Shown: positions 16,340 to 24,510 of the stretch, one piece after another
How positions within the stretch are numbered: the first letter of the stretch is position 1
Layout of the letters: each line of letters opens with the position of its first letter
NCBI RefSeq assembly: GCF_001570565.1
Contig: NZ_BBXE01000031.1
Coordinates: 105,968-169,967, forward strand
Source: Herbidospora yilanensis
GTDB lineage: Bacteria; Actinomycetota; Actinomycetes; Streptosporangiales; Streptosporangiaceae
Reading direction: 5' to 3'
Length of the DNA: 64,000 nt
Notes under the pieces: generated by a model
The model's input: only the letters and a program-made list of their open reading frames with translations
Databases searched by the model: none
What the model was told of the DNA's origin: nothing
Made by a program: the position numbers and the translations under genes

Positions 16340-16969
16340 TCAGACCACCGCGTAGGCGCGCACCGGGAAGGTGCCCATGCCCGCGACCAGCGGGGGCGCG
16401 GCGTGGAAGCGGAAGCCCGACGCCGGGAGCGAGCCCAGGTTGGTGAGGTGCTCGACGATCGGGACGCCCGCGCCGAGCAGGGTCGTGTGGGCCGGGCGCT
16501 CGCCCTTCGGGGGAGTGGCGTCGATGTTGAAGGAGTCGATGCCGACCAGGGCCGCGCCGCCCGCCACGAGGGCCGCCGAGGTCTCGGCGGTGAGGTGGGG
16601 GTGGCCGGTGAAGTAGGCGTCGGTGCCCCAGTGGGTGTCCCAGCCGGTGTGGAAGAGCACGGCCTTGCCCGCGACGTCCAGGTCGCCCGGCAGGTCGACG
16701 CCCTTCACGACCACGCCGTCGAGGTCGGCCAGCTTCTCCAGCGGGAGCCCCGACAGGTCGGCTCCGCCGGCGAAACGGTGGCTGGGGCTGTCGAGGTAGG
16801 TGCCGGTGTTGGCGGCCATGGTGATCGTGCCGATGAAGAACTCGGTGCCCTCGGCGTAGAGGTCGCGGGAGGCCTCCCGACTCAGGTGCACGCCCAGGAC
16901 GGGCGCGGGGATGCCGGGGTAGGTGATCATCCCTTCGACGATGCGGTGGCTCAGTTCGATGAGGCTCAT
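16340..16969 (-). CDS. Cyclase family protein (kynurenine formamidase-like hydrolase)
   Basis: 209-aa protein of the 'putative cyclase' fold: ELSHRIVEGMITYPGIP at the start, the metal motif NTGTYLDSPSHRF (H-x-D type variant: T-x-x-D-x-P-x-H), FHTGWDTHWGTD and GIDSFNIDATP. Family members hydrolyse amides or lactones, for example N-formylkynurenine; the substrate here is unknown. ATG at 16969 overlaps the stop of the upstream membrane-protein gene (ATGA), so the two are an operon. The whole unit is divergent from a LysR regulator. Confidence 0.85.
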   Translation of the reverse strand: MSLIELSHRIVEGMITYPGIPAPVLGVHLSREASRDLYAEGTEFFIGTITMAANTGTYLDSPSHRFAGGADLSGLPLEKLADLDGVVVKGVDLPGDLDVAGKAVLFHTGWDTHWGTDAYFTGHPHLTAETSAALVAGGAALVGIDSFNIDATPPKGERPAHTTLLGAGVPIVEHLTNLGSLPASGFRFHAAPPLVAGMGTFPVRAYAVV

Positions 16970-17223
16970 GACTTTCGTGCCGCCCTTCGTGCGATGAACC
17001 GGCTGAGGGTGAGGACGCCGATGGCGCTCCACACGATGTTGAGGATCGCCGACGGCCAGGCGCCGTGATACCCGCTGTTGACGGCCAGGGCGGCCGCGCC
17101 GCCGAGGTTGATCGCCTGGTAGGCGAGGCTGTCCCCGGACATCTTGGACGTCGAGACGAGGCCGTAGGCGATGAGGAGGGCGATCGCGCCGAGTGTGCCG
17201 ATCGCGGTGATGAACGTTGACAT
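16966..17223 (-). CDS. CBU_0592-like small membrane protein
   Basis: 85 aa with three hydrophobic helices (FITAIGTLGAIALLIAYGL, LAYQAINLGGAAALAVN, ILNIVWSAIGVLTLSRFI) and a basic C-terminus. The pattern LLIAYGLVSTSKMSGDSLAY followed by QAINLGGA fits the CBU_0592 family of unknown function. It is first in a two-gene operon with the cyclase-family hydrolase and divergent from a LysR regulator 75 nt away, so the pair is probably LysR-controlled. It could help transport the hydrolase substrate; that is inference only. Confidence 0.75.
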   Translation of the reverse strand: MSTFITAIGTLGAIALLIAYGLVSTSKMSGDSLAYQAINLGGAAALAVNSGYHGAWPSAILNIVWSAIGVLTLSRFIARRAARKS

Positions 17224-17244
17224 TTGCCCCTCATGTTCGCGGTA

Positions 17245-17261
17245 TGTCCATTTGAAGGACA
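17245..17261. promoter_or_regulatory. Putative LysR operator
   Basis: Interrupted inverted repeat TGTCC-N7-GGACA in the 75-nt gap between the divergent LysR gene and the CBU_0592/cyclase operon, where LysR boxes with dyad symmetry are expected. Confidence 0.45.
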
Positions 17262-17298
17262 AGTGAAGAAAACTTAAGCGGCCAATAAGCTTCTCTAC

Positions 17299-18249
17299 AT
17301 GGAAATCGATCCCCGACGGTTGCGGATCCTCCATGAGGTCGCCCGTCGCGGTGGCGTGATGAAGGCGGCCGAAGCGCTCCACCTGACTCCGTCGGCCGTC
17401 TCCCAGCAACTGGCCCAGCTCGAACGCGAGGTCGGCCTGGCCCTGCTCGACCGTTCCCAGCGCCGCATCTCCCTGACCCCGGCGGGGCGGGTGCTGTCGG
17501 CGTACGCGGAGCGGATCGAGGAACAGCTCTCCGAGGCGCGGAACGAGCTCAACCGCTTCACCGAACGCCTGTCCGGTCCGGTGACCATCGCGGCCTTCCC
17601 GACCGTGATCAGGCACCTGCTGGTGCCGGCGCTGCGGGTGCTCGCCGAGCGGCATCCCCGGATCGTCCCGGTGATCCACGAGGTGTACGGCAGCGACGCC
17701 CTCCAGGAGCTCCGGCTGGGCGCGGTCGACCTCGTGGTGACCGAGCGCGACATGAGCACCCCCGCGCCGTCGCTCCCGTCGATGACCCGGCACCGGCTCT
17801 ACGACGACGAATACCGGATCGTGGCCCCGCCCACCCTCGACCACGTCCCCGCCGACGTCGGCGAGCTGGCCGACCTGCCGTGGGTGGCGGGCGTCTCCTT
17901 CCAGGCCTGCGGCGCCGCCCTGGAGCGGCTCAGCCAGCTCCACGGCTTCGAGCCGAGGCGCACCCACGTCATCTCGGAGTTCCCGCCCGTGCTCAGCCTG
18001 GTCGCGGCGGGCCACGGGGTGGCGATCGTGCCGTCGCTGGCGCTGCTCGACTTCCCCCGGGGCGAGGTGGTGGTGACCGGGATCCACGGGGTGGGGTCGC
18101 GCCGGATCGAGGCCCTGACCCGCGTGAGCCGGACCCGGTCGGGGGAGCCCGACCCGGTGCAGGCGGTGGTGATCGAGGTCCTGCGGGAGGCGGCCGAGGA
18201 GCTGACCGAGCGGGTGGCGGTGCTCAGCGCGTCGCTGGAGGCCCACTGA
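17299..18249 (+). CDS. LysR family transcriptional regulator
   Basis: 316 aa with an N-terminal winged HTH at ~1-62 (LRILHEVARRGGVMKAAEAL, LTPSAVSQQLAQLEREVG, LLDRSQRRISLTPAGR) and a periplasmic-binding-like effector domain at ~90-300. The effector part (VTIAAFPTVIRHLLVPAL, SLVAAGHGVAIVPSLALLD) is typical of LysR proteins sensing small acids. Divergent from the CBU_0592-like/cyclase operon, its likely target. Inducer unknown. Confidence 0.93.
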   Translation: MEIDPRRLRILHEVARRGGVMKAAEALHLTPSAVSQQLAQLEREVGLALLDRSQRRISLTPAGRVLSAYAERIEEQLSEARNELNRFTERLSGPVTIAAFPTVIRHLLVPALRVLAERHPRIVPVIHEVYGSDALQELRLGAVDLVVTERDMSTPAPSLPSMTRHRLYDDEYRIVAPPTLDHVPADVGELADLPWVAGVSFQACGAALERLSQLHGFEPRRTHVISEFPPVLSLVAAGHGVAIVPSLALLDFPRGEVVVTGIHGVGSRRIEALTRVSRTRSGEPDPVQAVVIEVLREAAEELTERVAVLSASLEAH

Positions 18250-18328
18250 AGCCAGCGCGTTGTGACTACGGCGTCGGCCCGTGCGGTATGCCGAAATCTC
18301 GGGCGGTGACAGCCGCCCGCTCCGCTTG

Positions 18329-18471
18329 ATGTCAGCCGGGGAGCGCTGATCCGGTCGGCCAGGCGGGCGAGGCGTTCGCGTAAGCCCTTCCAGGACCCAT
18401 ATGTCAGTCGGGGACGCGGGGGCCGCTGATGCGGTCGGCCAGGCGGGCCAGGCGTTCGCGTAAGCCCTTCC
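18329..18471. repeat. Direct duplication of the 3' end of the SIS-like gene
   Basis: A 45-bp core at 18347-18391 recurs at 18427-18471 with 2 mismatches, and the preceding 13 bp (18329-18341 and 18401-18413) are also repeated with one mismatch. The copies are in the same orientation. The right copy encodes the C-terminus of the SIS-like protein (RERLARLADRISGPRVPD); the left one is a non-genic copy that has lost 8 bp, so the stop is out of frame. Confidence 0.85.
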
Positions 18472-18991
18472 GGGGGGCCTCCCCGGCGGCCATGCTCACC
18501 AGGTGCTGGGCACCGTCGAAGGTCAGCGGGGCGGTCAGCCGGGGGACCGCGAAGGCGTCGTGGGCCAGGGCCTCCAGTTCCGGGTCGCCGCCGTCGATGG
18601 CGAGGATGGTCGCGCCCGTCTTGCGGGCGTCGGAGACCCGTTCGAGCAGCGGGACGGGCGCCTCGCTCTCCGACACCACCACCAGCGTCTCGCCCCGCCG
18701 CGCCTCCGAGAGGCGGTCGACGCCCACCCGCAGGTGCGGGGGGGCCGTCAGGTCGGGGGACCAGCGGACCAGGGTCGGGGTCAACTGGGTCAGGCCCGAC
18801 AGGCGGGCCTCGTCGGCCAGGTGGGCGGTCAGGTGCCACGGTTCGTCGTCGGGGGTGCCGGCGATCAGCAGGCCTCCGGGGGAGCGGGTGGTGCGCATCG
18901 CCCTGCCCAGAGCACGGGCCCGGTCGGGCCATTCGGTGGAGTCGAGGGCCTCGCGGAGGAGGCTGACCGCTTCGGCGTCCATGGCGCCCAT
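18404..18991 (-). CDS. SIS-like domain protein, function unknown
   Basis: 195 aa. The centre has alternating hydrophobic strands resembling a sugar isomerase (SIS) phosphosugar-binding fold: GETLVVVSESEAPVPLLE, ARKTGATILAIDGGDPELEA, HDAFAVPRL. No catalytic residues can be assigned, and the sugar-phosphate Ser/Thr loop is weak. ATG at 18991 is preceded by GAGG at 5 nt; ATG at 18982 is an alternative. Monocistronic by appearance, and its 3' end is duplicated downstream. Could be a regulator or a divergent isomerase. Confidence 0.65.
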   Translation of the reverse strand: MGAMDAEAVSLLREALDSTEWPDRARALGRAMRTTRSPGGLLIAGTPDDEPWHLTAHLADEARLSGLTQLTPTLVRWSPDLTAPPHLRVGVDRLSEARRGETLVVVSESEAPVPLLERVSDARKTGATILAIDGGDPELEALAHDAFAVPRLTAPLTFDGAQHLVSMAAGEAPRKGLRERLARLADRISGPRVPD

Positions 18992-19146
18992 CGTGCCTCA
19001 GGGGGTGGGGGCGCACGGGGCGCTTCGGCTTTTCCGGCTCCGGACAATTCGCCTGACTCGGTACTTGACTCGCGTCTACTCGCGGGTAACCATCGGCTCA
19101 CGGCGCCGTCCCCCGAGAAGTGATCCCGTGAAGGGCGGCATGTCCC

Positions 19147-20301
19147 ATGCGTCTTCGAGTTCGTGCGACCGTGCTCGCGATCGTGGCCCTCCTGCTCCCC
19201 CTGCTCCAGCTCGCCGTCCCGTCGGCCGCCCGCGCCGCCGCGCCCGGAGACGTCGTCGAGGCCGTCCCGACCACCGTCTACCTGGCCCCCGGACGACTGC
19301 TGGAGGTGCCGGTCAACGCCTGGCACCTGCGTTATCGGTCGACCTCGGCGGTCGGCGGGTCGAACGTCGTCTCCGGGACGTTGCTCGTCCCCAAGTCCGG
19401 ATATTTAGGTAAACGGCCCATCGTCGGGTACGCCGTCGGCACCCACGGCCTCGGCGACCAGTGCGCTCCCAGCGCGGCCATGGCCGACGGGACCGAACTC
19501 GAACTCGCCTTCGTCAGCCTGATGCTGCTCAAGGGCTGGGCCGTGGCGGTCACCGACTACGAGGGGCTGGGCACGCCGGGAGACCACACGTACATGGCGG
19601 GGAGATCGCAGGCGCACGCGGTGCTCGACTCGATCCGGGCGGCCACCCGGGTGCCCGGCGCGGGGCTGGCGACCGGCGGGCCCGTGGTGATCATGGGGTA
19701 TTCGCAGGGTGGAGCCTCGGCGGGGTGGGCGGCCCAGCTCCAGCCGTCGTACGCGCCGGAGCTGCGGCTGCGCGGGGTGGCGGCGGGCGGGGTGCCGGCC
19801 GACCTGAAGAGGGTCGCCGAGAACGTCGACGGCGGCGGCGACTTCGGGCTGGCCGCGGCGGCGGGGCTCGGGTTCGACGCGGCCTACCCCGAGCTGCGGC
19901 TCGCCGACCACCTCACCCCCGAAGGGGCCGCGTTGTTCGCCGACGCCCGGGACGACTGCGTCGACGAGCTGCGCGGCAAGCTCGCCGGGCGCACCCTGGC
20001 CGACCTCACCACCCAGGACGTCATGAACCGGCCCGACTGGACCGCCCGCCTCCAGGAGAACCGCCTCGGCGCGACCCGGCCCTCCGTGCCCGTGTTCGTC
20101 TGGCACGGCACCGGCGACGAGATCATCCCGATCGGCGTCGGCCGCACGCTGCGCTCCGAGTGGTGTGCCAAGGGGGCCACGGTGACCTGGACGAGCGTCC
20201 CGGCGCCCAGCCACGTGCTCGGGGCGGTCGAGGGCGGGCCGCTGGCCATCGCGTGGCTGGCCGGGCGGGTGCTCGGGCTGCCCGCCTTCGGCAACTGCTG
20301 A
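19147..20301 (+). CDS. Secreted lipase, LIP/secretory lipase family alpha/beta hydrolase
   Basis: 384 aa with a Sec signal peptide (hydrophobic ATVLAIVALLLPLLQLAV, cleavage near ARA-A at ~30). The mature protein is an alpha/beta hydrolase of the secretory lipase family: LLVPKSGY strand, GTHGLGDQCAPS oxyanion/cysteine region, nucleophile S186 in IMGYSQGGA, Asp in HGTGDEIIPIG, and His in PAPSHVLG. Cysteines (C106, CVDE, WCAKG, C-terminal GNC) suggest disulfides outside the cell. Expected to hydrolyse extracellular esters/triacylglycerols; real substrate unknown. Confidence 0.9.
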   Translation: MRLRVRATVLAIVALLLPLLQLAVPSAARAAAPGDVVEAVPTTVYLAPGRLLEVPVNAWHLRYRSTSAVGGSNVVSGTLLVPKSGYLGKRPIVGYAVGTHGLGDQCAPSAAMADGTELELAFVSLMLLKGWAVAVTDYEGLGTPGDHTYMAGRSQAHAVLDSIRAATRVPGAGLATGGPVVIMGYSQGGASAGWAAQLQPSYAPELRLRGVAAGGVPADLKRVAENVDGGGDFGLAAAAGLGFDAAYPELRLADHLTPEGAALFADARDDCVDELRGKLAGRTLADLTTQDVMNRPDWTARLQENRLGATRPSVPVFVWHGTGDEIIPIGVGRTLRSEWCAKGATVTWTSVPAPSHVLGAVEGGPLAIAWLAGRVLGLPAFGNC

Positions 20302-20346
20302 ACCGCGCCGGGGATGACGTGCGCCGGGCCGGGTGTTGTCCCTGGC

Positions 20347-21021
20347 ATGATCGAGAACATGGCCGACCAACTTGAAGATGTGACGATCGCGATCCTCGGC
20401 GGGACCGGCGACCAGGGCAACGGCCTGGCCCGCCGGTTCGCCCTGGCCGGGCACCGCGTGCTCATCGGCTCCCGCAGCGCCGACCGCGCGCGGTCGGCGG
20501 CCGACGCGCTGGCCGACGCGGGCCGCGTCGAGGGCGGCGCCAACGCCGACGTCGCCGCCGAGGCCGACCTGGTCATCGTCGCGGTCCCGTGGGACGGCCA
20601 CAAGGCGCTGCTCACCGACCTCGCCGGCGTGCTGGCGGGCAAGATCGTGGTCGACTGCGTCAACCCGCTCGGATTCGACAAGCAGGGCGCCTACGCCCTC
20701 CCCGTCGACGAGGGCAGCGCGGTCCAGCAGGCCGCCGCGGTGCTGCCCGGCAGCCGGGTCGTCGGGGCCTTCCACCACGTGTCGGCCAAGCTGCTGCTCG
20801 ACCCCGCCGTCGAGGCGATCGACCTCGACGTGCTGGTGCTCGGCGACGACCGCGAGGCCACCGACCTCGTCCAGGCCCTCGCGGCCCGGATCCCGGGGGT
20901 GCGGGGCGTCTACGGCGGGCGGCTGCGCAACGCCCACCAGGTCGAGGCGTTCACGGCCAACCTGGTGTCGATCAACCGGCGCTACAAGGCCCACGCCGGC
21001 ATCCGCGTCACCGACGTCTGA
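20347..21021 (+). CDS. npdG: NADPH-dependent F420 reductase
   Basis: About 224 aa. Rossmann motif TIAILGGTGDQGNGLARRFA near the start, SRSADRAR (binding the NADP 2'-phosphate), LVIVAVPWDGH, VVDCVNPLGF and VGAFHHVSAKLL match F420H2:NADP+ oxidoreductases. It exchanges hydride between NADP(H) and the deazaflavin F420 in the cytosol, implying the host makes F420, as actinomycetes do. Start may be ATG 20347 or 20359; neither has a strong ribosome site. It starts 45 nt after the lipase gene and is convergent with an alpha/beta hydrolase. Confidence 0.9.
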   Translation: MIENMADQLEDVTIAILGGTGDQGNGLARRFALAGHRVLIGSRSADRARSAADALADAGRVEGGANADVAAEADLVIVAVPWDGHKALLTDLAGVLAGKIVVDCVNPLGFDKQGAYALPVDEGSAVQQAAAVLPGSRVVGAFHHVSAKLLLDPAVEAIDLDVLVLGDDREATDLVQALAARIPGVRGVYGGRLRNAHQVEAFTANLVSINRRYKAHAGIRVTDV

Positions 21022-21027
21022 GCCGCG

Positions 21028-21705
21028 TCAGGCGTTCGCGACGAGCCAGTCGGCCACCGCTCCCGGCGCGACCACCTGGTGCAGGTGGTCGCCCGGGATC
21101 CGGGTCACCGGCCAGCCCCGCTCGTCGGCCTCCTTGGCCGGGCGCTCGTAGGGGTCGCTGAACCACAGGTAGGCCCCGCGCACGTGGTCCCACGTGTGCG
21201 GGACGGGGATGTGCTGGCTGTAGTAGAGCAGCGGGAGGCGCGGCTGCTCGGCCACGATCTCGTCGCGGGTGCGCCGGTCGGGGACCAGCGCCGACACCAT
21301 CTCCTCGGGCCACCAGTCGGTCCAGCGGGGCAGCAGGCCGTTCTCGTCGGCCATCGCGCCCAGGAACGTCAGATGGTCGGACTCGGCCGCCGGGATCGAG
21401 CCGCGCCGGGGCGGGAGGGCGGCGTCCACGAACAGCACCGCCGTCACCTGGCCGCGCAGACGTTCGGCCACAAGGGGGACGTACAGGCCGGCGTTGCTGT
21501 GGGCGACGACCACCACCGGGCCGTCGGGGGCTGCCACGGACACCTGGTCGACCACGCGCGGCCAGTAGGGCGGCGGGCCCGCCGTCACGTCGGTCAGCGA
21601 GGGGACCACGGCACGCCGGCCGCGGGCGCGGAGTTCGGCCGCCACCGGGGTCCACGTGGACGGTCCGACCGCGGGGCTGTGCACGAGGAGGAAGGTGGCG
21701 TCCAT
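21028..21705 (-). CDS. Alpha/beta fold hydrolase
   Basis: 225-aa cytosolic hydrolase with the order of the small EstA/MenH-like group: FLLVHSPAVGPSTWTPVA (oxyanion region), nucleophile motif VVAHSNAGLYV, FVDAALPPRRGS, and a late His in IPGDHLHQVV. The nucleophile elbow is AHSNAG rather than the canonical GxSxG; the first Gly is replaced by Ala, which is seen in some families. Substrate unknown. ATG 21705 is preferred by homology-like length; ATG 21717 is 4 codons upstream. Confidence 0.8.
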   Translation of the reverse strand: MDATFLLVHSPAVGPSTWTPVAAELRARGRRAVVPSLTDVTAGPPPYWPRVVDQVSVAAPDGPVVVVAHSNAGLYVPLVAERLRGQVTAVLFVDAALPPRRGSIPAAESDHLTFLGAMADENGLLPRWTDWWPEEMVSALVPDRRTRDEIVAEQPRLPLLYYSQHIPVPHTWDHVRGAYLWFSDPYERPAKEADERGWPVTRIPGDHLHQVVAPGAVADWLVANA

Positions 21706-21769
21706 GGGCACAAGCATTCACCCGTCGTGCCGAATTTGGGTGGCTTGTCCGCTGCCCGTGAACAATCTT

Positions 21770-23215
21770 CTACACCACGAGCGTGGGCAGCCCCGGCCGG
21801 CGGCGGGCGCCGTTGTAGTCGTGCCAGGCCGACTTCAGGCCCTCGACGCAGCGTGTCAGCTCCGGCTCGGGATGCACGAACGGCAGGCGCAACATGATCT
21901 CGTAGCCGGTGCCGGCCGGGTCGAAGGCCGTTCCCGGCGGCACGGCGACCCCGTGGCGGGCGGTGAGCTGCGCGAACGCACCCGCGTCGCCCCGGGGCAG
22001 GCGCACCCACAACGTCTGCCCGCCCGCGACCGGCCGGGCCGACCACTCGGGCAGATGCTCGCCCAGCAGCGCCACCAGGTGGTCGTGGCGGCGCTTCAGC
22101 ACCTCCAGCCGGGCCCGCCGCACCTCGTCGGCCCGGTCGAGCAGGATCGCCGCCGCGAGCTGGCCTACGGCGTCGCCGCCCAGTTCGTGGATGGCCCGCC
22201 GCCGGGCCAGGCGGGAGATCACCGGGACCGCCGCCCTGATCCAGCCGACCCGCAGGCCGCCCCAGACCAGCTTGCTCAGCGAGCCCACCGTCAGCACCTG
22301 CTCGCCCCGGGCGTAGGCGGCCAGCGGCAGCGGGCGCTCGCCGTCGAAGCACAACTCGGCCGGCACCGCGTCGTCGATCAGCGGCACGTCGGCCTCCCCG
22401 GCCCACGCCACCAGCCGCCGCCGGGCCGGCGGCGGCATCACCCGCCCGGTGGGGTTGTGGGCGGTCGGGATCGTGTACGCCAGCGCGGGCCGTACCGGCG
22501 CCGACCGGCCACGGGGTGACAACACGCCCCATTCGTGCAGCTCGTCGAGGTCGCAGGCGTCGATCCTGGCCCCGGCGTCGAGCAGGATCTCCGAGGCCCC
22601 GGTGTAGGTCGGCGACTCCAGCCTGACCGTGTCGCCGGGGGTGACGAACTGGCTCGCCAGCAACGAGATGGCCTGCTGGCCGCCGTTGGTGGCGAGGATC
22701 TCGCCGGGCTCGGTCGGCAGGCCGAGGCGGGTGAAGTGGCGGGCCACCGCGCGCCGGAACTCCGGCAGCCCGGCCGGGTGGTAGCCGATGTCGCGGGGCA
22801 GCCGCGTCGCCGCCTCCTGGTAGGCCTCGACCAGTTCCGGCGGCGGCTCGACCGGGGCCGCGCAGGTCAGCAGCGTCACCCCGTCGGGCGGGTCGAGCAC
22901 GTGCAGCAGCAGCGGGTTGGCCCCCGCGCCCGACGAACGGCTGATCGGCAGCTCCGCCTCGGCCACCCGCGTGCCGCTGCCCCGCCGGCGCACCAGGCGG
23001 CCCTCCTGCTGGAGCAGCTCGTACGCCGCGACGACCGTGCCCCGCCCGACCGCCAGCCGGCGGGCCAGCACCCGGTCGGGCGGCAGCGGGGAGCCGGGGG
23101 CCAGCAGCCCGTCGTCGATGAGGCCGCGTAACCGGGCGGCCAGCAGAAGATAGAGCGGGCCCCGCCCGGACGCCCAGCGCCCGAGCCAGCCGACGAGGCG
23201 ATCCTCCTCCGTCAT
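21770..23215 (-). CDS. MocR-type regulator: GntR HTH fused to PLP aminotransferase domain
   Basis: 481 aa. GntR winged helix at ~15-90 (LYLLLAARLRGLIDDGLLAP, RVLARRLAVGRGTVVAAYEL), then a fold-type I aminotransferase domain: NGGQQAISLLASQF, AHNPTGR, DDAVPAEL and the PLP-lysine motif VGSLSKLVWGGLRVGW. Family members bind PLP and regulate vitamin B6, GABA, taurine or amino acid genes. ATG at 23215 starts MTEEDRLVGW. It is divergent from a trans-sulfuration PLP enzyme, and the 89-nt intergenic region holds repeated ATTGG half-sites, so that enzyme gene is the probable target. Confidence 0.92.
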   Translation of the reverse strand: MTEEDRLVGWLGRWASGRGPLYLLLAARLRGLIDDGLLAPGSPLPPDRVLARRLAVGRGTVVAAYELLQQEGRLVRRRGSGTRVAEAELPISRSSGAGANPLLLHVLDPPDGVTLLTCAAPVEPPPELVEAYQEAATRLPRDIGYHPAGLPEFRRAVARHFTRLGLPTEPGEILATNGGQQAISLLASQFVTPGDTVRLESPTYTGASEILLDAGARIDACDLDELHEWGVLSPRGRSAPVRPALAYTIPTAHNPTGRVMPPPARRRLVAWAGEADVPLIDDAVPAELCFDGERPLPLAAYARGEQVLTVGSLSKLVWGGLRVGWIRAAVPVISRLARRRAIHELGGDAVGQLAAAILLDRADEVRRARLEVLKRRHDHLVALLGEHLPEWSARPVAGGQTLWVRLPRGDAGAFAQLTARHGVAVPPGTAFDPAGTGYEIMLRLPFVHPEPELTRCVEGLKSAWHDYNGARRRPGLPTLVV

Positions 23216-23228
23216 GCCGTCATCGTGA

Positions 23229-23278
23229 CATTGGATCGCGATGCGAGCCAATTCACCGTGATTGGCTCTGCAACCAGT
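23229..23278. promoter_or_regulatory. Putative MocR operator with repeated ATTGG/CCAAT half-sites
   Basis: Perfect inverted repeat AGCCAAT (23246-23252) / ATTGGCT (23261-23267) with an 8-nt spacer, flanked by further half-sites ATTGG at 23230-23234 and AACCAGT at 23272-23278. Multiple spaced half-sites are typical of MocR regulators. It sits between the divergent MocR gene and the trans-sulfuration enzyme gene. Confidence 0.6.
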
Positions 23279-23304
23279 CCGCGTGACCCGTCATCCTTGG
23301 CTGT

Positions 23305-24477
23305 GTGACTGATTTGCGACCGGATACACGAGTTGTCCACCTTCCCAAGGTTCAGCCAGAAGGTAGCGCGCCGATCTCGACGCCGATCTACCAGACCTCC
23401 GGGTTCCTGTTCGACGACCCGGCCGTGTTCGCCGACGGCATGGACCGCCCCGACGGAGCCTTCGTCTACGGCCGCTACTCCAACCCCACCACCCGGGTGT
23501 TCGAGGAGGCCGTCGCCGACCTGGAGGGCGGCGTCGCCGCCGTCGCCGCCGCGACCGGCATGGGCGCGATCAACACCGTCTTCCTGGCCCTGCTCAGCCC
23601 CGGCGACCACGTGGTCGCCCAGCACTCCCTGTACGGGGGCACCGGCCACATGCTGGAGGAACTGGAGGCCCGGTTCGGGATCTCGGTCACCTACGTGCCC
23701 GAGGACGACCCCGAGGCGGCCCGCGCGGCCTTCCGCCCGGAGACGAGGTTCCTCTACCTGGAGACCATCGCCAACCCGATGACCCAGGTCGCCGACCTGC
23801 CCGGCATGTGCGCGGTCGCCCGCGAGGCGGGCATCCCGGTGATCGTCGACAACACCTTCGCCTCGCCGATCGTGTGCCGGCCCATCGAGCACGGCGCCTC
23901 GATCGTCGTCCACTCCTCGACGAAGTACCTGTCCGGCCACGCCGACATCGTCGGCGGCGTCTCCGTCTTCGCCGATCACGAGTTGCACCGCAAGGTCTGG
24001 AAGTTCCACTGCGGCCTCGGCGCGGCCCCCGACCCGTTCGCGTCGTGGCTCTCGCTGCGCGGCCTCCAGACGCTGCCGCTGCGGATGGCCCGGCACAACG
24101 AGAACGCCCGCGTCATGGCCACCCGCTTCGCCGAACACCCCGCCGTCACGGCGGTCCACTGGCCCGGCCTGCCCACGCACAAGTCCCACGCCCTGGCCGC
24201 CAAGTTGCTGCCCGACTTCGGCGGCGTCTTCTCCATCGACCTCGCGGGCGGCCGGGAGGCCGGGGTGCGGTTCATGAAGTCGCTGAAGGTGGCGCTGCTC
24301 GCGCCCTCGCTCGGCGGCGTGGAGACGCTGGTCCTGCACCCCGCGTCCACCTCCCACCGGTCGGTCTCCGACGCCGCGCTGGCGGCGGCCGGGATCAGCC
24401 CCGGCACGGTCAGGATCGCCGTCGGCATCGAACACCCCGAGGACCTGTGGGCCGACTTCGCCCAGGCCCTCGGCTGA
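23305..24477 (+). CDS. Trans-sulfuration PLP enzyme (cystathionine gamma-lyase/methionine gamma-lyase type)
   Basis: 390 aa, fold-type I Cys/Met metabolism family. Substrate and cofactor motifs: STPIYQTSGFLF, YGRYSNPTT (phosphate-binding Tyr/Arg), TGMGAINTVFLALLSPGDHV, VIVDNTFASP with the PLP Asp, and PLP-lysine in VHSSTKYLSGHADIVGG. The C-terminus has SLGGVETLVLHPASTSH. Members cleave or form cystathionine, homocysteine or methionine; the exact reaction cannot be fixed from sequence. GTG start at 23305. Likely controlled by the divergent MocR regulator; a Ser/Thr dehydratase follows 33 nt downstream, so 2-oxobutyrate metabolism may be the common theme (inference). Confidence 0.9.
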   Translation: MTDLRPDTRVVHLPKVQPEGSAPISTPIYQTSGFLFDDPAVFADGMDRPDGAFVYGRYSNPTTRVFEEAVADLEGGVAAVAAATGMGAINTVFLALLSPGDHVVAQHSLYGGTGHMLEELEARFGISVTYVPEDDPEAARAAFRPETRFLYLETIANPMTQVADLPGMCAVAREAGIPVIVDNTFASPIVCRPIEHGASIVVHSSTKYLSGHADIVGGVSVFADHELHRKVWKFHCGLGAAPDPFASWLSLRGLQTLPLRMARHNENARVMATRFAEHPAVTAVHWPGLPTHKSHALAAKLLPDFGGVFSIDLAGGREAGVRFMKSLKVALLAPSLGGVETLVLHPASTSHRSVSDAALAAAGISPGTVRIAVGIEHPEDLWADFAQALG

Positions 24478-24510
24478 GTGATCCTTCCGGCGCTGCGCCA
24501 TGATGGGCCG

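Noticed and set aside
18330..18400. Possible second small gene encoded by the duplicated tail
   Set aside because: The copy lacks a start and has an 8-bp loss; it is a repeat scar rather than a gene.
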